DNA from: Pelagomonas calceolata
Taxonomy: Eukaryota; Sar; Pelagophyceae; Pelagomonadales; Pelagomonadaceae
DNA length: 64,000 nt
NCBI GenBank assembly: GCA_918797485.1
Contig: CAKKNE010000001.1
Coordinates: 4,898,001-4,962,000 of the forward strand
Reading direction: 5' to 3'
Shown: in pieces, positions 10,856 to 19,813 of the stretch
Numbering within the stretch: position 1 is the stretch's first letter
Layout of the letters: each line of letters starts with the position of its first letter
Program-made: the position numbers and the translations under genes
The notes under the pieces: model-generated
What the model was told of the DNA's origin: nothing
What the model saw: only the letters and a program-made list of their open reading frames with translations
Database searches by the model: none

Positions 10856-11709
10856 CTAGTTGACGGCCACGGCCACGGCGTTCTCCGCGGGGTCGGCCTT
10901 GGCGGGTACTTGTTCTGTGTCGTCGGCTATAGCGACGTCGTCGTCCTGGACGTCTAGCTCGTTGAGCGACTGGTGGCGCTTGAGGGCCACCGAGGGCTTG
11001 AACTTGTACGTAGAGTCGTTGGTCGCGAGGCACTCGAGGACGGCCTGGTGGAGGCGGCGCGTCGACTGCGTGCGGTGCGGCTCGAGGCGGTTCTCCACGC
11101 CGACCACGCGGTCCTCGCAGTCCTCGACGAAGCGCCGTACGTTGGCGCCCGGGCCGCCCGTGTTCACGGCAAAGTCGCGGAACGCCGCCGCGCGCGTCAC
11201 GGAAGACAGCGAGTCCGCGACCTCGAACTCCTTGGCGCGCGAGCCGCGGATCGTGTTCGCCGTCGAGCTCTTGCCCGCGCCGGTGATTCCGACCACCACA
11301 ATAACGCGGCGCTCGGGCTCGATCGCGTCGCGTGCCTTGAGGTAGTCCTCGACCGACGGGCCGCCCTGCAATCGCAGGCGCTCCTGGAGCCGGCGCTCGC
11401 CTGTGGGAATCAATTTTTGAGACGCCGTCGGGCCAGGAATCAATTTGCGAGAGCCGCGAAACCCCCGGCTCTCGCTCTCGGCCAAAACTCGGCCGTTTTG
11501 GCTAGATTTTTTACCAGGGGCGAGCCGTGGTGACGGTCTCGATCGCTAATGCTAAAACCGGTCGATGCGAGACCGAAAACCGCCCCAAAATCATTGATTT
11601 CTACACCAGTCTTGCTGTCACTCAAGCAGGCGGCGGCCGTCGCGGGAATAACCGCGGCCGCTGACGCGACCGAGACGCGCGATCCCAGTCGCAATGCACG
11701 GCGAAACAT
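10856..11709 (-). CDS. AIG1-like GTPase remnant, two exons, G3/G4 region missing
   Basis: Exon 2 (10856-11400) has no in-frame ATG, so a 5' exon is needed. The proposed exon 1 is 11616-11709, joined in phase 1 over a GC-AG intron (11401-11615); an ATG at 11802 is also in frame. The product is about 212 residues. The P-loop GITGAGKSSTANTI and a following SLSSVTRAA (G2 region) match AIG1/GIMAP GTPases. The sequence then goes directly to FVEDCEDRVVGVENR, which resembles the region after G4/G5 in the family. The G3 DxxG and G4 motifs, about 70-90 residues, are absent, so nucleotide hydrolysis is doubtful. Exon 1 encodes a basic, alanine-rich stretch that could be an organelle leader. The gene may be a deleted copy on the way to being a pseudogene; no stop or frameshift is present. 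Confidence 0.6.
11401..11615 (-). mobile_element. Decayed introner-type intron (GC-AG) in AIG1-like gene
   Basis: On the coding strand the intron starts GCAAGACT, continues with a GGTGTAGAAATCAA-like end and finishes TTGATTCCCACAG, followed by GCGAGCGC. The two ends resemble the introner termini found at 20274 and 20412, with one insertion on the left and a short deletion on the right. The flanking 8-mers share four of eight bases, so the target duplication has decayed or was never exact. Splicing there joins the frames in phase 1. The AG comes from the element end and the GC donor from the flank, as in the intact copies. Confidence 0.55.
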
Positions 11710-11943
11710 CGTCGATATGGCTCCGCAAAACTTGCCAAAAGCGTTGGACGCCAAGGGTGGGCTAGCGGCCCGGTAAGACACTAGCAAGCGAAAAACGCGC
11801 ATGCTCAAGGAAAGAAGGAAATATCGGAGGGAACTCCATCTTACAAAGACGCATCAATCACAGATGGGTGGGCGTTGGGCGGCGCAGCGCGTAGGAAGCG
11901 AGGGAAAAGGGCGAGACGAGGCGAGCGCCGTCATGGTAGAGGC

Positions 11944-12423
11944 TCACGCCTGGATCGTCGCGCGGAGCGCGTCGGGCACATCGGCACGGGCCGCGGGCGG
12001 GTCCGTCAAAGACTGCGACCGGCGCTCGGAGCGCGCGACGCGCTGCATGTAGGCGTGCCGCGCGTTGAGCTCGTGGATGTTGTGGAACGAGGCCCGGATG
12101 AACCGCACCTCCTCCGGAATCAAGGATTGCGTACGTGGCAAATGAGCAAAGGGGTCGACCTCGGGCGATTGCACCTCAAGGCGCACCGGCTCCACGACGG
12201 CCTCGCGCCCGATGGGCCGGAAATCATTGCCGCTGGGCGACCCGCTGGGCGACGTCGGCGAGTGGCAGCGCAGGAAGACGCGGGGGCCCTCGGTTGATGG
12301 CGAGGGCCGCGGCGACGGGCACGATATGCGCCCTACTTGCAGAGCCTCGACGTCCTCGCGGCTGCGGCGCGGGCTCCGTGGCGGGAAGGGGCTCTGCGGC
12401 GGGCTGGCGACCTCCGTCGCCAT
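11944..12423 (-). CDS. Hypothetical proline/serine-rich protein
   Basis: 159 residues from the ATG at 12423. The N-terminal half is low-complexity with SP and SPR repeats; the C-terminal half has a more structured stretch, SLIPEEVRFIRASFHNIHEL, predicted to be helical, then an RSERRSQS basic segment. No known domain was recognised. A further in-frame-compatible 5' exon is possible: an ATG at 12730 opens a frame whose CCCG followed by GTCAGTTG donor near 12495 can splice in phase to an AACAG acceptor near 12443, giving a longer N-terminus. I kept the simple ATG. Function unknown. Confidence 0.45.
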   Translation of the reverse strand: MATEVASPPQSPFPPRSPRRSREDVEALQVGRISCPSPRPSPSTEGPRVFLRCHSPTSPSGSPSGNDFRPIGREAVVEPVRLEVQSPEVDPFAHLPRTQSLIPEEVRFIRASFHNIHELNARHAYMQRVARSERRSQSLTDPPAARADVPDALRATIQA

Positions 12424-12792
12424 TGGATCGGCCGTGTCTGTTTTTGGTCCCTCTTGTGTTCTTTTTGGATCCACTGCCTCTCAACTGACCGGGCTCGCTC
12501 CCCCGGCCGTCGGGCCGTTCGGGCGTGCCGGTCGTGCCGGCGGCTGCCCCGGGATCGCGCGCCGGTGTCGCTACGCGGGCTGCCAGGTTGGCACAGCTCA
12601 GAGCGCTCATTTGACGCCTACTAGTGGTGTCGCCAGCTTGAACCACAGCCAGAGTCTGATGCGAACGCAAACCACCGCTCCCAGGCGGGGGACGAGCGTT
12701 CCGACCAACCGGGGTGGAATTGCGGCGCATCAGCAGTGACCGCGCGCCTACCGAGCAGAGAGTAATGTCTTAATCTTCAGTCATGCAGACGC
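12424..12792. other. Region upstream of hypothetical gene, downstream of kinesin
   Basis: 369 bp between the hypothetical gene start and the kinesin stop, both on the minus strand. It may hold a short 5' exon of the hypothetical gene (see that entry). No repeat or RNA was recognised. Confidence 0.35.
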
Positions 12793-15039
12793 CTACTTGA
12801 GCTGGTGCCCGCACTTCGCGCACTTTTGGGAAGGCGCGCACTTCGTCACCTTCTGCCCGAACCGCAGCGTCGAGAGCGACTCCCGGAGGTGCGCCCGCTC
12901 CGGCGCGAGGTTGAAGATGGCCAGGCATTTGGCGTCGCCGCACAACGACGGCCGCAACAAGAACGTCAGCCGCGAATCCCTATAAGGTACGTGGCTCCGG
13001 TCCTTCTTCGCCAAAGCGCCGACGACCGTCCCCAGCGTAGATAGGGAAGAGTTGATGAACTTCGCCTCCCTTAGTAGTTGTGGATCGGCACCCGACCCAC
13101 TCACATGTAACCGTTCTGAGCCAGCCAAATCAACAAGATTCAACACGCCTTCTCGGGTCTCAATCCCGTTCGTGCCCGTGATACGCAGAGCAAACAAGCA
13201 GTGCGACCTCGACGACGTCTTGTTCGAGTTCGTGGCGGCCGTGTGCCTATTGCGTGACGCCGCTCGGAGTATTTGATCAGCATCCTCCGCGCACTCGACT
13301 TTACGTCGTGTCAAGTTCTCCACCACGATGTCCTCATCTAGCGTCTCTCGTACCGTAAGCTTCTCTGTGGAATCACCTAGTAAATCATAGACGCCATCCA
13401 GGTAAATCTCGAGCATCTCCACGCTTAATTCAAATTTCCAGTCCTGCGTCTGTTCGAGGTGCGCGACGCCGTCAAAAACTAAGCCCAGCGACCGTTGTAA
13501 AATACCGGCGTCGTCCTCATTCCCGCCAACCGGCGGCCCGAGCATCGTGTGCGTCTTGCCGGAACCAGTCTGGCCGTAGGCAAAGATACAAACCTTGTAG
13601 CCGTCTAATGCGGACTGGCAGAAGGGCCTTACCGCATCAAAGACGCCCAATTGATTTGTCTGAGGACCCAATACTCGATCGTAGGCAAATCTAAATGTTC
13701 TCGCTTTTCTCGGCGGCCCGCCGAAGGCTACGTCCTCCGGCACTTCGACCTCGTCCCCCGAGCTGTTCGCTCGACTGGGCGGGCAGCTCACGGCTTCATC
13801 AGAAGACACTTTGGAACCGACGGTCAGCGCGGGCCGCACGCGCACAAACACCCTAATGTTGCCCTGCAGCTCCACGACGCGATTATGTAAACGCCGTCGG
13901 ACCCCGTCCCAGAGCTTCCGGTCCCGATCAAACGCATCTCGACAGGCCTCCGCCTCCTTGGTTGCTGCTTTTGCTCTAGCGTCGGCGTTCCGCTCCAATC
14001 GTTGCGCAATGACCGCCTCCTCGGCCTTCGTCTTGGCTAGAGCCTCGGCGGCCTCGCGCGCTTGCGCGAGGCCGTCTATTCTAGAAGACATAGCGTCGGC
14101 GTGGGCCTGGGCCTCGCTTCGTGCGCGTTCCGCTCTTTCAACCGCGACGGCCGCGTCCGCCTCTCTTCTTAACTGCTCGGCCGCGCGCCGCTCCGCGTCG
14201 GCCCGCGCCGCGTCGCGCTCCCGCAACGCCGACGCCGCGCGCGCGTCCGCGTCCTCGAGAGCATGGAGACGCGCCTCGAGCGCCGCCGTGCGGGACGCTT
14301 CGTCGGCCTGGGCCCTTTGATGGGCCTCCGCCTGGGCCCGCTCGAGCTGGGCCACGCGCTCGGACAAAGCCTCTACTTCATCCTGCGCTTGTCGTTGGGC
14401 GGCCCGGGCCCGGTCCCGCGCCGCCTCGGCCTCGACGCGCGCGCGCCGCGCTTCGACACTTTCAGCCTCGGCCTTCTGAACCAATTGAAGGGCCTCCGCG
14501 TCGCGGTACGGCGACGGCGGCGGCGACCGCGGCGACCGCGCGCGCCGCCGTAATCGCTCGAGCTGCGCCGTCTTCTCGCGGGCTTTTTCAGCTCTACGGT
14601 GGTGCAGCAGCGTCTGCAATCTTAATGCAGCGACGTGCCGCTTCGACTCGCGACTTTCCAAATCGCGCGGCGTCAGCGTCCCGCGGTGCGGTAATAAACG
14701 CTTCACGGGTACCGGTGATAACGAATCGGTCTGGGCCTGGGCCGACGCGGCCTGGCGCTCGGCCCTGGTCGCCTGGCGCTCGAGCTCCTTGGCGAGGTCG
14801 TCGACGCCGTCGTCGTCGCCCAAGGGGCTCAGCCAGGAGTCGCGCGTCGTCGACGCGTCGTCGAACTGGACCTTGCGTACAGATATAGCTCGCGCGACGC
14901 CCTGCGTGTGCGGGGCCTCCATCGGCTCGGCCTTCTCGGCCGAGGTCGTCGTCTCGGCGGCCGTGCTGCTGGAGCGGGGCGGCGACTTCACCCGGGGCGG
15001 GGGCGGCGGGAGGTTGCTGGCTCCCAACGGTGTCGGCAT
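12793..15039 (-). CDS. Kinesin-14 (C-terminal motor)
   Basis: 748 residues from the ATG at 15039. Residues about 75-390 form an Ala/Glu/Arg-rich coiled coil. The neck VVELQGNIRVFVRVRP (about 387-402) leads into a motor domain with P-loop GQTGSGKT (about 489-496), switch I NSNKTSSRSH (about 604-613) and switch II LVDLAGSE (about 635-642). A motor at the C-terminus with a VELQGN-type neck is diagnostic of kinesin-14 (Ncd/KIFC), minus-end-directed motors of spindle poles and microtubule cross-linking. The protein ends in a short cysteine cluster (C-x5-C-x2-C within the last 15 residues), which is unusual and could bind a metal. All catalytic motifs are intact. Single exon. Confidence 0.93.
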   Translation of the reverse strand: MPTPLGASNLPPPPPRVKSPPRSSSTAAETTTSAEKAEPMEAPHTQGVARAISVRKVQFDDASTTRDSWLSPLGDDDGVDDLAKELERQATRAERQAASAQAQTDSLSPVPVKRLLPHRGTLTPRDLESRESKRHVAALRLQTLLHHRRAEKAREKTAQLERLRRRARSPRSPPPSPYRDAEALQLVQKAEAESVEARRARVEAEAARDRARAAQRQAQDEVEALSERVAQLERAQAEAHQRAQADEASRTAALEARLHALEDADARAASALRERDAARADAERRAAEQLRREADAAVAVERAERARSEAQAHADAMSSRIDGLAQAREAAEALAKTKAEEAVIAQRLERNADARAKAATKEAEACRDAFDRDRKLWDGVRRRLHNRVVELQGNIRVFVRVRPALTVGSKVSSDEAVSCPPSRANSSGDEVEVPEDVAFGGPPRKARTFRFAYDRVLGPQTNQLGVFDAVRPFCQSALDGYKVCIFAYGQTGSGKTHTMLGPPVGGNEDDAGILQRSLGLVFDGVAHLEQTQDWKFELSVEMLEIYLDGVYDLLGDSTEKLTVRETLDEDIVVENLTRRKVECAEDADQILRAASRNRHTAATNSNKTSSRSHCLFALRITGTNGIETREGVLNLVDLAGSERLHVSGSGADPQLLREAKFINSSLSTLGTVVGALAKKDRSHVPYRDSRLTFLLRPSLCGDAKCLAIFNLAPERAHLRESLSTLRFGQKVTKCAPSQKCAKCGHQLK

Positions 15040-15425
15040 CGTTTTGTGGCCGCGCGAAGCTGTTGCCTTTATCGGTGTATTTCGCAGCGCGTGCGTGTGC
15101 GGCGCGGCCGAGTTTGACCCCGACGCAGCGTGTCAGGTCTCCGGAGGTGATGTGATGCGGCGCGCTCCGTCGGTGGCGCCGCTGCGGCTCCACTACACTC
15201 GACAACGTGAAAATTGCCAATAGTGTCTAGCGTAAACTCTCTAGAGTTCGTAGGGTGTCGGTTTATCCACTAGTCCTAGCACCGTAACAATCGATTCTCG
15301 TGTCGGTTTATGCTGCCCAGTTTCAGTCGGGGCGCCACACGTGCCGGCCAGGACCCATCGCGCCCACCCCACGCCGTCGACGAACGATAACTATAGAATA
15401 AGCTTATGCCCCCCAAGGGAGACGA
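15040..15425. other. Intergenic region between DDT/WHIM gene end and kinesin start
   Basis: 386 bp. A TGTCGGTTTAT phrase occurs twice (near 15255 and 15301), a short direct repeat 46 bp apart. Otherwise nothing was recognised; it should contain the kinesin promoter and the DDT/WHIM 3' UTR. Confidence 0.35.
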
Positions 15426-18105
15426 CTAATCAAGGAGGTCGTCGAGCTGCGCCGCCGAGTACCCCGCCTGCTCGAGGTCGCGCCGCCCGGTCCCCCCGAA
15501 CTGGTTGTAGACCTCGTTGCGGCACTCGCGGTAGTCGTGCATCTTGTCGCCCTGGGCCATGTTCGTGTACCGGCGGAAGCTCCGGTTGTGCGTGTCCCTA
15601 CCAGCCTCCAATTCATGCGCTTCAAAGTCCTCCGAGTCGCCGTCGTCGATCTCGACGTGCCAGAGGTCCATCTGCTGGACGTCGCCGTCTTGCTCCTCGA
15701 AGCCCTCGGGGACGAAGCCCGTCACGACGCCCTGCTTGAACTGTCTCCCATATTTCTTCGCGATGATGCAACCTAACGCTTCATTACCTTCCTTGAGCCA
15801 GCCGTTGTCGCCCTCGTCCGGTCTATCGGCATGATATCTATCGGCCAGAGCATTTTTTAAGTCGCGTTCCTCTTCAAAGGCGTCATCTAGCGCTCGGTAC
15901 AACGCCTTGACTTCCTGTTTCGACGCGTAGCACTTCCACTCGGATGTTTCCCTTAACTGTTGGGGTAACTCGGATACACTCTCCGTAACTCCACCAGGCG
16001 TCGGTGGCACCTTCTTCGGTGGAGGAGCCTCGACGAGGGTCTGGGCGAACACTCGACACAGTCCATGGTCCTCGTCCTTCTCGTCGAAGTCGTAGTAGCG
16101 CGTACCGGTTCTATCTATACCTAACGGCTCTCTACGAACCCCGGTGTTTGTCCTTCCACCAACTTCGTCTCTGGTCTGTCGCATCTCGTAGGTACACATG
16201 GTGTGCGCGGGGTTCGCCGACGCCAACTTCCTCAAAGCATCAGCGACGGGAGTGATGCACCACGGTTCGTCGTCCGGGCCGCCCTCGTCGCCCATCAAGT
16301 CCGCTCGGTCTGCGCTCTTTAAGGCGTTCTTGAGCAATTTAATGTCACCAGACTGCAACGCCGCTCTTAAATCCCGAAACGCCGACTCTCTATACTTATC
16401 TCTCTTTTCGCGCTCGTAGCGCCGCGACACGCGATTCTTATTCCTACGTCTAATAGCTTGATTGGTAGCTTGGCGCTTCTTCCTCTCGGAAGTTTTGAGG
16501 CCGTCTTCCTCCGTGTCGAGCTCCTCCTCGTCGTCTGAGATAGGTTCATCATCAGGTGGGCCAGCTAACACCTTCCTTCCACCCAGCGCTCGTTCCTTGC
16601 TCATGGCGTTCATTTTGGCGGTGATCTCCTTCTCCTTGATGTCTGCTGCTTTGATGGGCGCCTTGTCGCCCAACAACTTCGCGCGCTCGGCGCGTTCCTT
16701 TTTTATCTTCTCGAGGGCCTCTTTTTTCAATTGAGCCTTTGCTGAATCAGCGTCCTTGCGCGCCTGCTTCTGCTTCTTCTTCTCCTCCTTGGCCCAGGAC
16801 TCTTCGGCGGACTTGCGCGCTACGAGGGCTTTTCTGCAGGCTTGCGTGCGATACACAGCCAAAGCCAGGACAGCCATGGCGCTCACCTTCTGGTCGGACG
16901 GTAGGGAGCAGAAGGGCGTCTCCTTCATGGACCTTCTCGCTTGATGCGCACCGGCAGCACTCGAGAACCACGCGTCCCGCTTGCCCGCGGCGACGTGCAC
17001 GCATGACCGTAAAGATCTTCTGAGCATGGACTCCCAGTTGGAAGGTGTCACAGTATCAGCCTGGGCTATCGAACGTCTTCTTCTAGCGCTTCTAGGCGGC
17101 CGCTTCTTCGCCGGCGGCGTCGCGCTGTGGCCGAGGCGGTCGACCTTCTTGCGCTTGCGGCCCTGGTAGACGGGCTCGGGCTCGGCCTCCTCCTCGTCTT
17201 CTTCTTCCTCTTCCTCCTCCTCGTAGGAGTCCTCCTCCTCGGCCGCATCCTCCTGTTCTTCCTGCGTGGAACGGAGGCTCGCGCGCGAGACGCGTCGACT
17301 CTCGTGTGATCATGAAGGCGTCGCGGCGACGTGGGCTCACGAAGACGCCATCGACGCGACCCCGGCAAGTTAGTCATTCACGACACTGGCCACTGACCTC
17401 CTCCGCCTTGGCCTCGGCAGCCTCGGCCGCGGCCTCGTCCGCCGCATCTTCTTCGTCGAGGCCCACTAGGCCCTCCTTGAGCACCATGCGCAGCATGCCC
17501 CGCACCGTTTCAATCAACAACACGGAGTTCTCCGGCCCGCTCACCGCATGAGCGTAGTCATCAAATGAATATCTACACAAGCTTAGTTTGTCGTTGAAGG
17601 TCTGGGCGCAGTCCCACGCCAATAAGGCGGGGGCCATCAATTCTTCGGCGATGGGTAACCTTCCTCTCGGTTCCGGTAGATCGAGTGAGGGGAGTAACGA
17701 TCTAGAAACGCCGCCCTCGCGCGCCTTCCTCAGCTCATTTTCCAGGGCGGACTTCTGCCTCGTTAATTCTTTCAACTTCTGCTTGGCCTCGTCCTTCTCC
17801 CTCTTGGCGATGGGCAGCTCCGTGGCCTTGCGTTCCAAGTCCCGCGCGTCGCGCTCGCGCTGTTTTTTCAATCTCTCCATGCGCGACGCCTGGTCCGCCT
17901 CGCGCAATGCTTCGGGCGACGCCTCCCGCCGAATCCTCGCCTTCTCGCGCATCTGATCTAGGGTAATGTCGTTGTCGTCGCTGTCGTCGTCGTCCATCGG
18001 CGACGGGCGCGTCGCGTCGGGGCTCGGCTCGGCCGCGGTGGGCGAGGGCGGGGCGTCGACGTCCATGGGGTCCTCGTTTTCGTCTCCGATGGGGCCGTGG
18101 TCCAT
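15426..18105 (-). CDS. DDT and WHIM domain chromatin-remodelling subunit, two exons
   Basis: Exon 1 is 17398-18105 (start ATG 18105) and exon 2 is 15426-17261, with a 136-bp GT-AG intron; both junctions are phase 0 and give 847 residues. Residues about 135-205 match a DDT domain (MAPALLAWDCAQTF, then FDDYAHAV and a leucine-rich helix). A long charged, lysine-rich helical middle follows an acidic exon-2 start (poly-Glu about 237-270). REPLGIDRTGTRYYDF near residue 600 is the WHIM2 (WSD) signature, with upstream helices fitting WHIM1. DDT plus WHIM modules occur in partners of ISWI remodellers (BAZ1/ACF1, plant RINGLET-like proteins) that set nucleosome spacing. No PHD finger or bromodomain is present, which points to the plant/protist type. 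A nuclear role is inferred. Confidence 0.8.
17262..17397 (-). mobile_element. Intron with introner-core relic in DDT/WHIM gene
   Basis: On the coding strand it begins GTCAGTGG and ends GTTCCACGCAG. The middle contains GTCGCGTCGATGGCGT, the same core seen in the introners at 20308 and 21222, and the last 10 bases resemble the introner right end TTCCACACAG. The flanks do not repeat, so the target duplication is lost. I read this as an old introner-derived intron; chance similarity cannot be excluded. Confidence 0.4.
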
Positions 18106-18477
18106 GGCTAGGGCGTGTTTGGCGTTTTCAGCGCTATGGCGCCTTTTGAGTTTGCGGCGCTGCGCGCGCGGCGGGGCTTTTCAGGGGTGCTGCGGGGCGC
18201 TGTGGGGGGCGCCTCGACAGGTGCGCTGCGTCCGCGGGCGCGTTTTGCAAGCTGCGCAGAGGAAGACGTCGCAAAAACTCAAAGGCCTTGACCTGAGCTA
18301 GTATGTTACCACGCTAGGAGAAAACTCAGAAGCCCCGTAAAATGGCCATTCGCCCTCCTGCCAGCACTGCAAGACCTCGCAACGAGCACCTGGACACGTC
18401 GCCGCCGCGTCTGACACCCCCCGGCGCGACCCGCGCGGCCATGGCTACTTCAACACATAGTATATTAGACGGCGTCT
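18106..18477. other. Intergenic region upstream of DDT/WHIM gene
   Basis: 372 bp between the twinfilin stop and the DDT/WHIM start, both minus strand. GC-rich with guanine runs near 18180-18210. No gene, RNA or repeat was seen. Confidence 0.35.
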
Positions 18478-19488
18478 TCAGTTGATCGCCTCCACGACGC
18501 TCGAATCCGAGACGAACTTCTTCACGCGCGACGAGCCGCGGCGGCCCGGCCGCGACGGTTTTGTCGAGGGCTTGTGCACGAGGGGCACGTGGGCCTTTTC
18601 CACAGCCGTCTCATCCAACACGCCCGCAACACTCGAATCCAGCTCGGAGGCGTCGCGGCAGTCGACGAGCGTCGCTTGGATGCCCTTCTCGGCTACAAGT
18701 CCAGAAAACGTCTGCTTGGCGGTCGAATAGGTCATTTTTTGCTTGATGGGTGCACTGTCCGGACAATAGAACACTAAGACTGCTTTCTCGCTCCGCTTCA
18801 CGACCACGAAGCGCGGCGCGTCCAGAGCACTGAGGGCGTCGCGGATGCGCGCCGTCTCCTCACAGCTTTGAGCAAGCTCAAGCGTCTCGTTCGCGCCCAA
18901 CACGACCTCGACCAAGCCCGTCGACAAGCCTTGTAAAGCGGTCGACGCCTCGGCGGATAATTCGAAAGGTACCGAGGCCATGCCCGCGCACCGCGAGAAC
19001 GCGGGCCGCGTGCGCTCCTCGTTTTCCAAGCGTTCGGCGTCCGTGAGCGGCCCGTCGCTCTTCGTCTCTGCGGCGAGCAATGCTGCACCAGACAAATCAC
19101 TATCAAAAGCCGAGAAGTCCTTGTGCGAGGCAAAAAAACCGGCGCCTAGACTCTGCTTCAGGTCTTCGCGCGACGACGAGTAGAGCATTTTGAGGCGAGG
19201 CGGCGCGCAGTCCGGGGCCCAATTTAGTAATTGCCACCTCCTTGCTGTTGGTGTTCTTTCTCTTGCTATGAGTACAAAACATGGCTGCTCGTCATTCAAC
19301 GGTACGGCGGCTCTCAAGCTGTCGACCGTGCTTGATAGTTCACTGGTAGCGTCTTCGTGGGCCTTTATTAATGAGATAGCTTCGCCCTTGATGGTGCAGG
19401 CGATCCAGGCCACCTTTGAGTCTTGTGATTGGGCCTGGAGGAAGGCGCTAGCTAGCTCGACGTCGACGGGGAGGTGGGCGCGGGCCAT
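18478..19488 (-). CDS. TWF1: Twinfilin (two ADF-homology domains)
   Basis: 336 residues from the ATG at 19488, close to the usual 340-350. Two ADF-H domains are visible. The first spans about residues 5-140, with FVLIARERTPTARRWQLLNW and a KMLYSSSREDLKQSLG actin-binding helix. The second spans about 165-300, with FVVVKRSEKAVLVFYCPD and KMTYSTAKQTFSGLV. The basic C-terminal tail (KPSRPGRRGSSRVKKF) is where twinfilins bind capping protein and phosphoinositides. Twinfilin sequesters ADP-actin monomers and helps uncap filament ends in the cytosol. The paired domains and tail separate it from single-domain cofilin and from coactosin. Single exon; the frame continues upstream only with a weak non-conserved extension. 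Confidence 0.88.
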   Translation of the reverse strand: MARAHLPVDVELASAFLQAQSQDSKVAWIACTIKGEAISLIKAHEDATSELSSTVDSLRAAVPLNDEQPCFVLIARERTPTARRWQLLNWAPDCAPPRLKMLYSSSREDLKQSLGAGFFASHKDFSAFDSDLSGAALLAAETKSDGPLTDAERLENEERTRPAFSRCAGMASVPFELSAEASTALQGLSTGLVEVVLGANETLELAQSCEETARIRDALSALDAPRFVVVKRSEKAVLVFYCPDSAPIKQKMTYSTAKQTFSGLVAEKGIQATLVDCRDASELDSSVAGVLDETAVEKAHVPLVHKPSTKPSRPGRRGSSRVKKFVSDSSVVEAIN

Positions 19489-19813
19489 GGCTGCTGCTGG
19501 CTGGCTGCGGCGGTGCTGTGAGCACTGCGGTACGCCGTCCCGGGCCAATATCGACGCGTCTGCGCCTTTTTTTGGCAAAAGCCCCGGGCCGGCATTTTTT
19601 AATTCGTCGAATCACGGGTTTTTCAATCAATTTTGACCGCATACTCGTCAAGGGTTGGCATAGTGGGCCGTTTGTGTGGCCTCAAGTCTCGCAAATGTCG
19701 TATAGTTTGCGCCATTAAAGCCGCGGCGCTCCTCGTAAACTCTATTGCCTGAAACCTCCTTCCAAGGACTTTATCTGCCGTGTACCGGGCGCCGCGCGCC
19801 CAAACGAGAGGCC
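19489..19813. other. Divergent region between twinfilin and TLC-DHHC gene
   Basis: 325 bp with a moderately AT-rich segment (19560-19720). It should hold both promoters. An alternative in-frame non-ATG extension of the TLC-DHHC gene starts near 19745. No repeat was recognised. Confidence 0.35.

Noticed and set aside
12212-12739. Plus-strand 175-codon frame
   Set aside because: Overlaps the hypothetical minus-strand gene, opens without supporting domain and has composition typical of antisense shadows.
13811-14888. Plus-strand frames opposite the kinesin coiled coil
   Set aside because: Low-complexity Arg/Ser/Ala translation; the kinesin frame is conserved across the same bases.
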